Shown here in pieces: positions 1-10,857 of a DNA stretch of 64,000 nt (positions within the stretch are counted from its first letter, which is position 1; every line of letters begins with the position of its first letter). The notes under the pieces were generated by a model. The model worked only from the letters and a program-made list of their open reading frames with translations, was not told the origin of the DNA and ran no database searches. Source of the DNA: Hybos culiciformis (Eukaryota; Arthropoda; Insecta; Diptera; Hybotidae); assembly GCA_964007475.1 (NCBI GenBank), contig OZ023274.1:28301090-28365089 (forward strand), written 5' to 3'. The translations under genes were made by a program, and so were the position numbers.

Positions 1-1799
1 AAAACGAAGATGGCGAATAATTTTGAAATGTATCGTAAAAGCGGTATTGTTTTTAAGTGAACGAAATTTAGCCTTTAGAGGTAGCAACGAAAAGCTATTT
101 GAACCGAATAATGGTAATTTGTTGGGAGTAATTGAATTGATTTCTGATTTTGTTCCAGAACTGAAAACGCATTTAAAATCAATAACTGAAACGGAAAAAA
201 GAGTTACATCATATTTTTCTCCTAAAATTCAAAACGAAATTATCTTACAACTAGCTTCTAGAGTTTTACATAGTAAGTAATATTAAATCATCAAAGTACT
301 TTTCCGTAATGATAGATTCTACACCGGATTTCCGCAAAAAAGACCAGTAGTCCATCATTATTCGGTATGTGAAATTAGCGGACCAAAAGCCAAGTGTTCA
401 AGAAAGTTTCTTAAGCTTTGTAAACATAATGTCCTTCAACTGGAGAAAATTTAGCAAACGTCCTTATTGAGGAATTAAAAAGATTAGGAATCAAAATTGC
501 TGATTGCCGTGGTCAGTCGTATGACAACGCAAGCAATATGAAAGGATATAAGGGAGTGAAAAGTCGAATTTTATAAATCAACAACAAAGCATGGTATACG
601 CCGTGTGGTGGACACAACATCAATTTAATGATAAAAGATAGTGTTAAAACACAATTAAAAGTCAGAATTATTTTAGTTAGATGAACTTACAAATAACTAC
701 CCAGATTGTAAAACTCTTGCTGCATCTTTAAAAAAACAAATAAATTCATATGAATTTATTGTATTGACAACAATTTGGTATCACTTATTATCAAAGCTTC
801 ACATTTTCAGCCAATTACTTCAGCGAAAAGATATGGCAATTAATATTGCATGACAACATGATATTATCGCTTGATGATTTCAAAAACAATTTCGAAGAGA
901 TTATAAAAGAAGCACGAGAATCATCGGAAGCAATAAATATAATAGCACAGTTTACCGAACGGCCTGATCGTGATAATCAAATATTAAACAAAGACTGTCT
1001 TGATAAATCACCAGAACCTTGTTTACCATTGGCAAAATCGAGAGTGTGTAATCTCAAAAGATTGGCTGACTATTGTTATTATACGGACTATAAAAATAAA
1101 GGAAATGATAAATATGACGATGTAGATATTATTAGTACTGATGATATACCAAATGAAGAAATTGAACCAATTGAATACTGTGATGATATTGATATATGTG
1201 AGCTGATTCCTGAAATTGATGATGAGTGTAACCATCTAATTCTAACGGCTGAAGATAAATTTAAACAATCTTATTTTATCAAATTAATCGATATTGTGAA
1301 AGATTCACTAGAAGAACGATTTGAGTCGTATAATTCTTTATTTGAAATTTTTGTTTTTGTTTTCGATAATAAGAAGCTAAAAACTATGAATACAAATGAA
1401 TTCAATACTAATTGTAGAAATCTGGTCAAACACTTAGAAGGCGATATTGAAGAAGGGGAATTTAAAAATGAACTTTCTATTTTAAGTTATATTTTAGAAG
1501 ATAATTATAGTATTATGGAGAATTTGGAATTCATTTTAGATAGGAATTTGGAAGAATTATATCCAAATGTATGTATCGTATATCGAATAATTTTAACAAT
1601 ACCCGTTACCGTTGCTCACTGTGAACGATCGTTTTCAAAACTAAAATTGATTGAAAATTATCTACGGTCTACAATGTCGCAGGAAAGACTCTCTGGATTA
1701 GCAATACTATCGATTGAAAACGCAATAGCCAGAACGATTGATTATAATGATGTAATTGATGAATTTGCCAGCAAAAGAGCTAGAAAAATTGCGTTATAA
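1..1799 (+). pseudogene. hAT-type transposase remnant (ZMYM1-like), broken
   Basis: Three collinear pieces resemble the zinc-finger MYM-type protein 1 branch of hAT transposases. Positions 23-280 encode 85 residues typical of the region before the catalytic core (FRGSNEKLFE, GNLLGVIELI). About 300-660 continues with recognisable words such as DCRGQSYDNASNMKGY, but stops and frameshifts interrupt it. Positions 846-1799 give an open 317-residue C-terminal part ending in the hAT dimerisation region (HCERSFSKLKLI, RLSGLAILSIENAIA). No full reading frame survives, so the copy should be inactive. The left end runs off the window. The GC-rich stretch at about 1875-1915 just downstream may be the element's terminus. 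The family assignment is confident; the exact boundaries are not. Confidence 0.85.
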
Positions 1800-1929
1800 T
1801 TTCTTTCTTTTATTATTTTAATTAAAATCAATAAAAATGAATTCAATAAAATTAAAAAAAAAATTTTTTTTAGTGTCAGCACAGGGCCCCCAAAAGTTGC
1901 AGCACGGCGCTGGATCCTAGACCCATTGA

Positions 1930-3042
1930 TTAAACTTTAGAAATCAAAGCCGGTTGCCAGACTCGATCAAAAGCCTTAGCTATATCCAAAGCAACAACAC
2001 AAGCCTCACCAGAGTTGTGAAGACTGGCGTTGAGCTTATGGGATAAATATGTCATTAGGTCACCAGTCGATCTATTCGTACGAAAACCATATTGCTGATC
2101 ACTTAGCAATTTGTTGCATTCTAGGTATTTTTTAATTTTATTATTAATGAGGGATTCCATTACTTTGGAAAGAATAGAAGTAAGCGCAATAGGCCTGTAG
2201 TTAGAGGGATCGCATTTATCGCCTTTTTTTGGAATAGGCTGAACATGCACAACTTTCAACTTGGTGGGGTAAATGCCAAGTGAATATGAAAGATAGAAAA
2301 GGTTGCGCAGAGGTTTAGCTAGAACAGAGGCAGTATGTTTTAAGACCACAGCCGGAATGCCATCAGGGCCAGTTGACTTTTTCACATTCAGATTTTTTAG
2401 AGCTTTTAAAACAGCACGTTGCCTAAAGTAAACTCTTCCAAAAGAAGGCGAGCAAAAGTTTTGTTTTACACTTTTAGCGAAGCTCCAAAAGCTTCTGCTA
2501 TTTTTAGGAAGGTTTAATATTTCTTGACGCTTCCTCTGGGTATACAAAACCTTCTGTTGGCGACAAATTCTACTGCATCTGTTCCTGACCTCGCGCCAGT
2601 GCTTCAGTGAATTTAAAGAATTGTTTTGTTTATACTCACGAAAAGCATTATCTCTATCGGCTATGGCCTTTGCACAGGTGTCATTGAACCACGGATTTTT
2701 AGTATTCGTTTTATTTTGTACTTTTTTATGGGGTATGAATAGTTTCATCCCCAACAGAATACTTTCGGTAATGACAGCCGTGCAAAGGTCAACATCCCTC
2801 TCCAAGAAGCAGCGAGACAGATCCATCCGTCCAAGAAAACCAGTGAGTCCATCCCAATCAGCTTGGGAATAGGTCCATACCAGTCTTCCAGGAGCTTTAG
2901 ATAAACCTGCTCCACAATCAAGAGAGAAGAACGTGCTAACGAGACAATGATCGGAGTTTCCAAGGGGGGAACTAATTGAAGCGCTATAATTATCTGGGCT
3001 CGATGTCAGAAACAGATCCAAGAGATGATGACCCTGATGGTT
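1930..3042 (-). mobile_element. CR1/jockey-like non-LTR retrotransposon fragment (EN end and RT start)
   Basis: This is the C-terminal two thirds of one 582-codon frame that begins at 3678. From about residue 213 the protein changes to a non-LTR retrotransposon. It has the tail of the AP endonuclease (LLDLFLTSS, GNSDHCLVS), then a linker, then the start of reverse transcriptase (SGPDGIP-like STGPDGIPAVVLK, PIPKKGDKCDPSNYRPIALT, QYGFRTNRST, VALDIAKAFDRVW). It stops before the YADD box, so it cannot be functional. The join SPSFG/RVYFRQRAV at about residue 400 looks like an internal deletion of the usual spacer between EN and RT. A 3' end of the same kind of element lies at 19976-20485. Confidence 0.85.
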
Positions 3043-3678
3043 TATATCTGAAGTAAATTGAGCAATATAATCCAAATGGCGTGCTTGACGCGGACTGCGT
3101 TCAGCTTCGGATGATAAAGCAAAAATAAGAGGTTTATGATCTGTATAAACTGTAAAATCATTGCCTTCTAAAAATGATCGAAAATGTTTGATGGATAAAT
3201 AAATGGCTAAAAGTTCTCTATCAAAAGCGGAATATTTCTTTTCAGTATCAGAAATTTTTTTTGAAAAGAAAGCAATAGGTAAATTATTTTTATTGTTAAT
3301 TTGCTGAAGAACTGCTCCAATTGCTACGTTAGAAGCATCAACAGTTAACGTAAATGATTCATTTTCAATTGGAAAAATTAATAAAGAAGATTCAGAAAGC
3401 TTCTGTTTAATTTGATTGAAATTTATATCACAAAAGTCAGGCCAAGAAAAAGGAATTTTTGAAGATTTTTTTTGATTAGTTAATTTTGTGGGATGATCAT
3501 AAATAGGTGCAAATAAATGAGCTAAGGATGGTATGAATCTGTGATAATAATTTATCATTCCAACAAATTGTTGAATATGTTTTATTGAAAATGATTTAGG
3601 AAATTCTGAAATAATTTTAACACGATTTATTGAAGGGATATAACAATTATGAGAAATTTTGTGACTGGATATAACCAT
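3043..3678 (-). mobile_element. Ty3/gypsy pol fragment (RT thumb and RNase H)
   Basis: The first 212 residues of the chimeric frame are a gypsy-type polyprotein piece. They contain the RT connection (QQFVGMINYYHRFIPSLAHL) and RNase H, with the usual acidic residues visible at about D114 (TLTVDASN), E155 (DRELLAI) and D180 (YTDHKPL). The YADD-containing RT core, integrase, protease and both LTRs are absent here. It runs without a stop into the CR1-like sequence at about 3042. The annotated start is only the first Met of the open frame and has no biological significance. Confidence 0.85.
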
Positions 3679-4479
3679 TAGGAGAAATTTTGTGACTTGA
3701 ATAGTTGTTTTCTAATTTACTTTAGGATTAGATGCATGAAAACAATTTTCAATTAATTTTTGGGGTAATTACAAAAATTAAAATTTGAAAAAATTAGAAA
3801 TCCTGTACCAGTTCAAATAAGAGAAAAAAACGGGTTATTATTTTGAAAATTTTTATTAGCATTTTTCTTTAAGTAAAAAATAAGCAAAAGGCAAACGTAG
3901 GTTTTTTTTTGTAATTTTTTTAATACCTTAAAATTTTACAAAAAAATAAGAGCTTGTTTCTTAGTTACAAAATTTATTTTTGTTGCCATATTTCGGTACA
4001 TATGATCCAGCAATTAATTAGTTTATAAAAAAAAATATATTTGAAATTTTTTTTTATTTTTAACATACTTTTCCAAGTATTTTGCTTATTTGCTGGACTG
4101 CTTAGTTTGAGTATTTTAATCTAAAAAAAATTATTACAAACATGTTAAAAACAAAAATTAGAAGGAATTCTGGAAGATAACCTTGTTTGATTGATTCTAA
4201 GTAGCAATCTTTTTTAATGATGTTTGGTTGTTTTTTTTTTGTGGATTTGTCTGTATGTTATGTTCAAGTTTTTTCTCATTTGAAAATCATTTTGGATGAT
4301 CATACAAAGAAAACTTATAAATGAAATCTGCCCACAAATTCAAAACAATCAATCAGATGGTAAATTTAATTTACTTTCTTTAATGAGGTTTAAGTTATTG
4401 ATGTAATTGTTTGCATGTTAAATTTGGTTAAGAACAAATAAATAGCAAAGTAAGTTTAATTTTAGATTCATTATTAAAA
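3679..4479. other. AT-rich intergenic stretch
   Basis: No coding sequence, RNA gene or clear repeat structure was recognised. It holds mostly homopolymeric A and T runs and the 3' flank of the prefoldin gene. Confidence 0.5.
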
Positions 4480-5821
4480 TTAGTCATCATTTTCCAAAGA
4501 AATATTGCTACCAAACCGATGATACAATTGTGCTTTCAATTCATTCATAATTTGTTGAATTTCGTGCATCTTCGTTTCGATGTCTTTGATTTCTTTTTGT
4601 TTCTTTACCTTTTCATTTTTTAATAATTCCTACAATTAAACAAAATATTAAGTTGTATTCAAGATTATTCATTTTATAAAACAAGAATAAGTACTTCTTC
4701 ACTTCAATTCTTAAACTAAAGAAAATAATTTAAAACAAAAAAAATATTACTATTAATATAAAAATGATGATGGAATTAATAATTTTATTTAATTTAGCTA
4801 CATGTGTACCGATGTAAATATATATTAGGAACATTGTTTTTTGAACTATATTTGCTAGAAACGAAAATTACTTTATTTGCTGGAACATTTCCAGCTTCAT
4901 GATTTGATGCCCCATAACCAAAATGAGTTTCGACACCCTTTAAATGGAGAAAAATTTTTGGACGAAATGAGACTGATCGAAATTATATATAGATCAAACT
5001 AGTGAGAAGCCAAAGAAATTATACGTAGGTAGGTAGGATTTAATTAAAGTTATACATGTAGGTAGATATATTCATTTATAGAGGCACCTGAGTTTTTGGT
5101 AAATCATTACACATAAAAACTTCACCAATTAAAAATGGAATCTGTTCATCTTCATCAAATAATTCTAATTCTTCAAATGCTTCTTCCAAATTTTTCAATG
5201 AATTCTTCTTCATTTCCAGTTCAATCTTATAATCTTCCATTCTGGCATTATGTTTTGCAAATTTATTGATTTTTTGCTGATCATCAAAAGTTATATGAAC
5301 ATCCGAATCCTACAAGAAGTATATAGATAGATTATTCCTAAGGTAGACCCAGATAGTTGCATTGCAAGGCCGATATATTTAGACATTCTATACGAATGGC
5401 ACAGACAGTCAATTTTCATTGATTTTTACGCAAGTTTGTGGCATGTATTACGCTTACCACCGTACTTTCTACTTTCATTTTAACAAATTTAAAAAAAAAA
5501 AGTACTGTGTAGGTAGGAAGCAAATAATTTTAAATTTTTTGTAAACCTATATTAATTTAAAAAAAAAATTCGTAGATGTCACAAATCGTACTATATATAC
5601 AAAAATAATTTGTAACCATAAATAAAAACTTTAACCCCGCTCGCTAGTCTAAGAATATCGGTATTTGGCGTCTCTGGATCTGGATGGACAGTCTCTTGGA
5701 CTTGGACTTGGATTAGTTGAATGAAAATTCTAGGTTAAATTTTTTTTTTGACTGGTAGCAAATCAATTGATTTTCTTACCGGTTGGAAACCTTTAGTTTG
5801 TTGGGCCACTTTTGCTGCCAT
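4480..5821 (-). CDS. PFDN4: Prefoldin subunit 4
   Basis: A beta-type subunit of the hexameric prefoldin co-chaperone, which hands nascent actin and tubulin to the cytosolic chaperonin. Three exons on the minus strand: 5780-5821, 5088-5309 and 4480-4629, joined in phase 0 at canonical GT-AG sites, giving 137 residues (family usually about 130-140). The product starts MAAKVAQQTKGFQP. It continues with the family signature VHITFDDQQKINKFAKHNAR and an N-terminal coiled-coil helix, then the central beta-hairpin region (IPFLIGEVFM). It ends with a second helix and ELKAQLYHRFGSNISLENDD, close to known PFDN4 tails. The start is the only upstream Met in frame. Intron 2 contains a candidate alternative last exon, listed separately. 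Identity is confident. Confidence 0.93.
4794..4937 (-). other. Candidate alternative terminal exon in PFDN4 intron 2
   Basis: An open stretch of 48 codons including the stop follows a plausible acceptor (pyrimidine-rich, ending AAG) at 4938. It would join PFDN4 exon 2 in phase 0. It encodes GVETHFGYGASNHEAGNVPA and so on, ending in TAA, with an AATAAA-like signal directly after the stop. Splicing to it would swap the second coiled-coil helix for an unrelated tail. The HFGY word recalls the start of COQ5 methyltransferases, but the rest does not follow, so no homology is claimed. It may be chance. Confidence 0.25.
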
Positions 5822-6095
5822 CTCAATTTATTAAAATTGCGAAATTATTGCTCTGGAATTGGAATATCAAATACAAATTATTAATAAAAGCCCAAAATCA
5901 GCACCAAAAAAAGAATCAAAGCAAGACGAGCTAAATGTAAACAAAAAAAATTAAAAGAAAAAATGACATAAGAAGAAATGACAACAAACAGATCCAGGAA
6001 TATGAATGTGTGGCTTTGAGCAGTGAGGTGAGAGGTGAATTATTTGATTGAATGAGTTTTTTTTTAAATTAACTCAATTTTCTTATAAATATAAC

Positions 6096-7016
6096 GGGCT
6101 GTCTACATTAGAGATTTAGAAGCGCCGTGACATTTGTCCGCGGGACATTTGTCCGCGATGAAATTTGTATGGAAAACTTCGCAGACAAATGTCATTTTAC
6201 AAAATGACATTTGTCCGCGATTGTAAAATGAAATTTGTCCGCCGCGGACAAATGTCTCAAAATGCGCGGACAAATGACATTTTGCAAAATGTCATTTGTC
6301 CGCGATTGAAATTTTAAATTTTTAGTGGACAAATGTCATCTTGCAAAATGTCATTTGTCCGCGATTGATTTTTCAGTTTTTTAGCGGACAAATGTCATTT
6401 TGCAAAATGTCATTTGTCCGCGATTGATTTTTCAATTTTGGAGATACTGCAGATGACCTGAACCACTCAGAATCGGCTGAAACTTGGAAAAGGGTAGAGG
6501 GATAGAGGCCCCCCAAATTTTTCATACATTTTATATGCGCAATTTTTTTTGTTTTGCCCGATTTGCATCGTAACGAAAGGGTGATGGCCCGGCGTGCGGG
6601 CGGGCGGGTGACAAAAGTCATTTCGAATCGCGGACAAATGTCATTTTGATGTCCGCGATACAAAAACAAATCGCGGACAAATGTCCCGCGGACAAATGTC
6701 CAACCCCCCGTATTCATGAATGTATTGTATTTTTTCTATTTCATTTATTAGTATTTGTGTGTGCTCAACATGCCACTGGGTTAGATTTACAGCATGCGAT
6801 TTTTCTACATTTTTCCAAATTGTACCATTTTACATTTACTTGACTTAAATGTCAAATTAATAAAAAAAATTGTTAGAAATGTCAAAAAATACGCATGCTG
6901 AAAAATTATTCAAAATCAGCATGCATATTTTTCTGCGATTTTGGACTTTGTATAAAGATCCACGAATACATTTAAAGAACAAAATCGCATGCAGGAAAAA
7001 TGCGCTAATGTAGACA
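6096..7016. mobile_element. MITE with GTCTACATTAG inverted ends, invaded by a hairpin repeat
   Basis: The outer ends carry GCTGTCTACATTAG at about 6099 and the inverted CTAATGTAGACACC at about 7004. The right half shows further inverted words (GCATGCGATTTT, AAAATCGCATGC). The hairpin repeat at 6122-6709 sits just inside the left end, so this is best read as an older non-autonomous element with a later insertion. There is no coding capacity. The left arm is eroded and boundaries are approximate. Confidence 0.5.
6122..6709 (+). mobile_element. GACATTTGTCCGCG hairpin repeat element, copy 1
   Basis: It starts GCGCCGTGACATTTGTCCGC and ends CGGACAAATGTCCAACCCCC, the same ends as the copies at 26693 and 35429 (the latter inverted). 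The interior is a tandem series of near-perfect hairpins built from GCGGACAAATGTCATTTTGC and its complement, separated by short TTTTCA/TTTAG spacers. A GC-rich segment at about 6437-6610 (CACTCAGAATCGGCTGAAAC) is shared with the palindrome at 25.5 kb. It encodes nothing convincing; open frames across it are by-products of the repeats. Confidence 0.8.
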
Positions 7017-7110
7017 CCTAATAAGGAAAATGACATAAAAATCATAGAACTAAAATTACTAGAAACACGTAACATTAATTCCCAATTTTCAGAAAAGAAC
7101 AAGTACAATA

Positions 7111-7434
7111 TAGTGCTTCTCCCAGGATTTTTATTTTCTTGAATAAAAATATTTTAACATAAAAATATTTTGATAGTGTGAAAAAATACATATTCTCCGT
7201 AGAATAAATTTTTTACTTTTTTTTATTATTTCTTTCAAGAGAAAAAATGTTTTAAAAATTCAAATCAAAACAACTTTAATTTGACAGTAATGATGTTTTT
7301 TTTGTACATAATATTTTTATACTTGCCTTGGGGCATGTATTAAAAAATTCAACTTGAAATATTTTTGACATTAAATTACACTAACAAAATACATTAGGAA
7401 TATTTTTATTCAGAAAAATCCTGGGAGAAGCACT
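7111..7434. mobile_element. Short MITE with AGTGCTTCTCCCAGGATTTTT ends
   Basis: The left arm from about 7112 and the right arm ending at about 7434 are inverted repeats of roughly 40 bases with few mismatches (AGTGCTTCTCCCAGGATTTT and AAAATCCTGGGAGAAGCACT). TA dinucleotides flank both ends, which suggests a Tc1/mariner-type target site. The interior is AT-rich and non-coding. Confidence 0.65.
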
Positions 7435-7839
7435 TATATAAAATGATGGAAAAATAAATTAAATTGTACAAGAAAAAACTAAAAAAATTTTTTAACTCAA
7501 AAGTGTTTATAAATTTTTTTTTTTAACTCAAATGTGTTCTTAATTTTATTATTTTTATTATTGATTAAGAATAAACCAATACTAACATAAATTAAAAGCC
7601 CCCTATTAAAAAAAACAATACATTCACAGCATCTCGTAGGCATAAAAAATCATAACAAATGTATGAAACTCTACGAGATTTCCTATACAAAACCTAAAGA
7701 TTAATCTGTAAAATGGGATTAAAAGCAAAAAAACATAATTTAATTATTGAATGGAATTGGTTATATGATTATCATTAATTTTTAATTAATTTGTTAAAAA
7801 AATTCAAATTAATTTAATAAAAATTTGTATAAACTTATT

Positions 7840-8060
7840 GTATAAACTTAAGCTAACGTGTACAATCCCGATTTTACTGAAACCAAGATGTTTTTCACGG
7901 ACAAGCCCCCATTTCAGAGATATGACCCCCCCCCCAAAGCTTCAATACATCAGGTACACGTATACTTATCAGGTCAGGTACATTAAAAATATCTAATAAC
8001 GATCGCGAAAAAAAAATTTTTTTTAAGGGTGTTGGAAGAGGCGTCTGCCGTCTTCCATTC
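7840..8060. repeat. Fragment of a dispersed repeat (CCCCCATTTCAGAGATATGAC motif)
   Basis: The stretch with AAGCCCCCATTTCAGAGATA matches in layout a stretch at about 45160-45220 (AAAGCCCCCATTTCGGAGTT), and more loosely the arms of the 25.5 kb palindrome. A C run follows. It has no ends of its own and no coding sequence, so it is probably a decayed fragment of that repeat group. Confidence 0.4.
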
Positions 8061-8162
8061 AGAATAACCAACTTTTTATTGTAAAAAACTGTATACCTAT
8101 TGCGAAAAACGAAGCTTTTGGTTACTACAAAACAAGTGGATACCTAGCTACTTAACATTCGT

Positions 8163-8558
8163 CGGCTGAGATCAGAACTATTCTAAGTCCAATATTTAAA
8201 ATTTTACAGGAGAGCCATTTTAAGATCCAAAACTGTTTATTTTTTTAAGGTAGTGTGTATGCCAAAAAGTTTATTCTACAATTATATCCTTTTTCAATCA
8301 TTTTGAGGGGGGCAATGGATGGAATTCCCTGCTTTCAGAACTAATTTAAGTCCAATTAAGTGGACATACAATGGTTCTGCCGGTAAAAAAAAAATACGTT
8401 GGCCATGGGATTATTTTGTACTTATCTGTTTTGAACACGAAAAACAATTAAAACGAACATGTGTTTTTGCACACACATCAGAAACCGTACTGACTAGCTA
8501 TTAAGAAAATAAAACAGTTTTTAAAAAAATGGACTTAGAATAGTTCTGAACTCAGGCG
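8163..8558. mobile_element. MITE with TCAGAACTATTCTAAGTCCA inverted ends
   Basis: Left arm 8163-8191 and right arm 8530-8558 are inverted copies around TCAGAACTATTCTAAGTCCA. A third, direct and diverged copy (TCAGAACTAATTTAAGTCCA) lies inside at about 8336. The 61-codon open frame inside has no recognisable domain and is left out. No clear target duplication was seen. Confidence 0.6.
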
Positions 8559-9831
8559 AAACCTTCTGGGATATAAGGGTTTGCGGACCTTCCCTACTCT
8601 CTCATCAAGTTTCGGTCAAATCGAACTTGTGCACGTCAACTATCGGGGTACTCACTCACCTACTTATCTAGGTATATACCTACTTACTATCTACAATAAA
8701 AAGGATTTTTCTTATTATTATTAATTTATTTTTTTTATTTATTATTCTCGAAAATAAATTAAAATTTTATTTAATTTTATGAAAATATTTTCACTAAAAA
8801 TTTGCATTGAAAATTTTTTTCATTAAAAAAAAATTGGATAATCCACCATAAAAATATGTTTTGATTATTTTTTTTTTTTTGTAATTTTTTTTATTTCAAT
8901 AATTATTTAAAAATTATGTTTAATTTATTTTTATGAAAATATTTTAAAATAAAATATTTTCATTCTATTTTCGTAAAAAAAAAACCATCAAAAATGCACC
9001 TGTAACTTGTACGGTAACAACAAAATTGTCCTAAAAGGATTTTTTTTAATTAACATAATCAAAATTAATTTTTTTTATTGAAACTTATAAAAAATATATT
9101 TTTTATTAATTTATGTTTACGATTGTTTTAAATTTTATTTTCAAATTTTTATGAAAATTAGAAAAAAAAGGCAACAAAAATTTCTTATACCAACATCGCG
9201 AACAAACATTTTAAAACTAGTGGGAATTTTGTATTTGTTATCCCTACGAAACTTTTTGTTTACTTTTCAACTACACGGCTTAGTGTGGGTGATGAATAAA
9301 CACATTTGAGTGTGACATTTTTATTCAAACATTGATATAATATAGTCATCATTTTTGAGTATTATTTGAAAAAAATTCTGAAATTTACTTGAATGAATTC
9401 TTCTCCTCTTATAAATATTATTACTCAATGGTGAAACTTACCTCAGTTAGAAAATGTAAAAATGGTCAATCAATATATTCTTAATTCTATTCTATTGTCA
9501 TTTGAAACAAACGGAAACAACAACAAAATTGTATAAAAGAAAAAGCTGGAAGTTGTTCTTGTTCAACAAGTTAATTATTATTATTATTATTATTACTTTA
9601 TTGCAAATTTTTTATTCAATTTTTAATCAGCAAAAAAAAATTTATACAATTTTAATTGTAATTAAAATAAAAAAAAAAAGCTTTTCTCTCAAGTTAAGAA
9701 GGGATTTTTCTTTTGAATTCACTAAATTCATTTCATTTTTTTGTTAGCGCCAATACAGCTTTTTTTTCAGTCTAACAGTTCTAATCGCTAGAATTGGTAC
9801 GATTTGTTAAGAACTAGAAATAAAAAAAATA
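8559..9831. other. AT-rich 5' flank of the dihydropteridine reductase gene
   Basis: This stretch holds poly-A/T tracts and short ATT runs (9570-9600). No gene was recognised. The small frame at 9502-9747 is a lysine/isoleucine-rich product of base composition. Confidence 0.45.
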
Positions 9832-10857
9832 ATGTCCGTTGGTAGAATTTTAGTTTATGGAGGACGAGGAGCTCTAGGCGCTGCTTGTGTTTCACATTTC
9901 AAAGCTAATAATTTTGTAAGTTTGCCAGATACAGTGACCTTGATTTTTAAATGCGGCCGGTCCAGCTCTCAAAATACTTACATATGTTAAAATCTAAGAG
10001 CTTTTCATATATAAAAAAAACCTGATTAACTACCAATTGGTTTTTGTGCCATAATGTTTTTTTTTTAATTTCACTTATCTTTATTTCTTTATAAACAGTG
10101 GGTTGGAAGTATTGATTTAACAGAAAATGATCAGGCTGACGTAAGCATTATAGTACCAAAGGACACAAATTGGATTGAACAAGAAACAGAAGTATTAAAT
10201 AAAGTGGCAAATGCTTTAAATGGTCAAAAATTAGATGCAGTAATTTGTGTTGCAGGTGGTTGGGCCGGCGGTAATGCTAAAAAAGGTATTTATGGACACT
10301 TCATAAAAAAGTATTATTTCTTAAGCAGGTAAATATTCGAAATTTAATTTTAGATTTAGCAAAAAATGCTGATCTTATGTGGAAACAAAGTGTTTGGACC
10401 TCAACGATTTCAGCGACAGTGGCTGCACAATACTTAAAAAAAAATGGTTTGTTAGCATTAACTGGAGCCAAACCAGCTCTCAAGGGTACTCCTGGAATGA
10501 TAGGATACGGAATGGCAAAAGCTGCAGTGCATCAGTTAACAAAATCTTTGTCTGAAAAGAATTCTGGCCTTCCAGATAATTCATTAGTTGTGGCTATTTT
10601 ACCAATAACTTTAGACACACCAATGAATAGAAAATGGATGCCTGACGCTGATTTTACAACTTGGACTCCTTTAACTTTTATTGCTGAGTAATGTTGGAAA
10701 TATTTTTGCAAATTTAGAAGTGAATATCTTATTTATTTAATATAATTTCAGAACATTTTTATCTTGGACTAAAAATCAAGATCAACGTCCTAAAAATGGG
10801 AGCTTATTGCAATTAGTCACAAAAGAGAGTAAAACTTCAATGATTGATTCCGAATAA
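9832..10857 (+). CDS. QDPR: Dihydropteridine reductase
   Basis: An NADH-dependent short-chain dehydrogenase that regenerates tetrahydrobiopterin from quinonoid dihydrobiopterin in the cytosol, serving aromatic amino acid hydroxylases. Four exons: 9832-9915, 10099-10285, 10354-10687 and 10752-10857, giving 236 residues, the usual length. The N-terminal Rossmann glycine motif is [18 protein letters not shown]. The middle has [16 protein letters not shown], and the catalytic Tyr-x-x-x-Lys appears as [15 protein letters not shown]. The tail includes [20 protein letters not shown], characteristic of this family within the SDRs, and ends [10 protein letters not shown]. All introns are short and GT-AG. 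AATAAA lies about 70 bases past the stop. No anomaly was seen. Confidence 0.95.

Noticed and set aside
4870..4937. COQ5 exon (THFGY word)
   Set aside because: Only four or five residues agree with the COQ5 start and the downstream sequence does not follow the family.
6373..6843. Open frames across hairpin copy 1
   Set aside because: Their words (DKCP, FVRG and similar) come from repeated hairpin units.
9502..9747. 81-codon frame upstream of QDPR
   Set aside because: Low complexity from A/T runs; no splice link to the gene.
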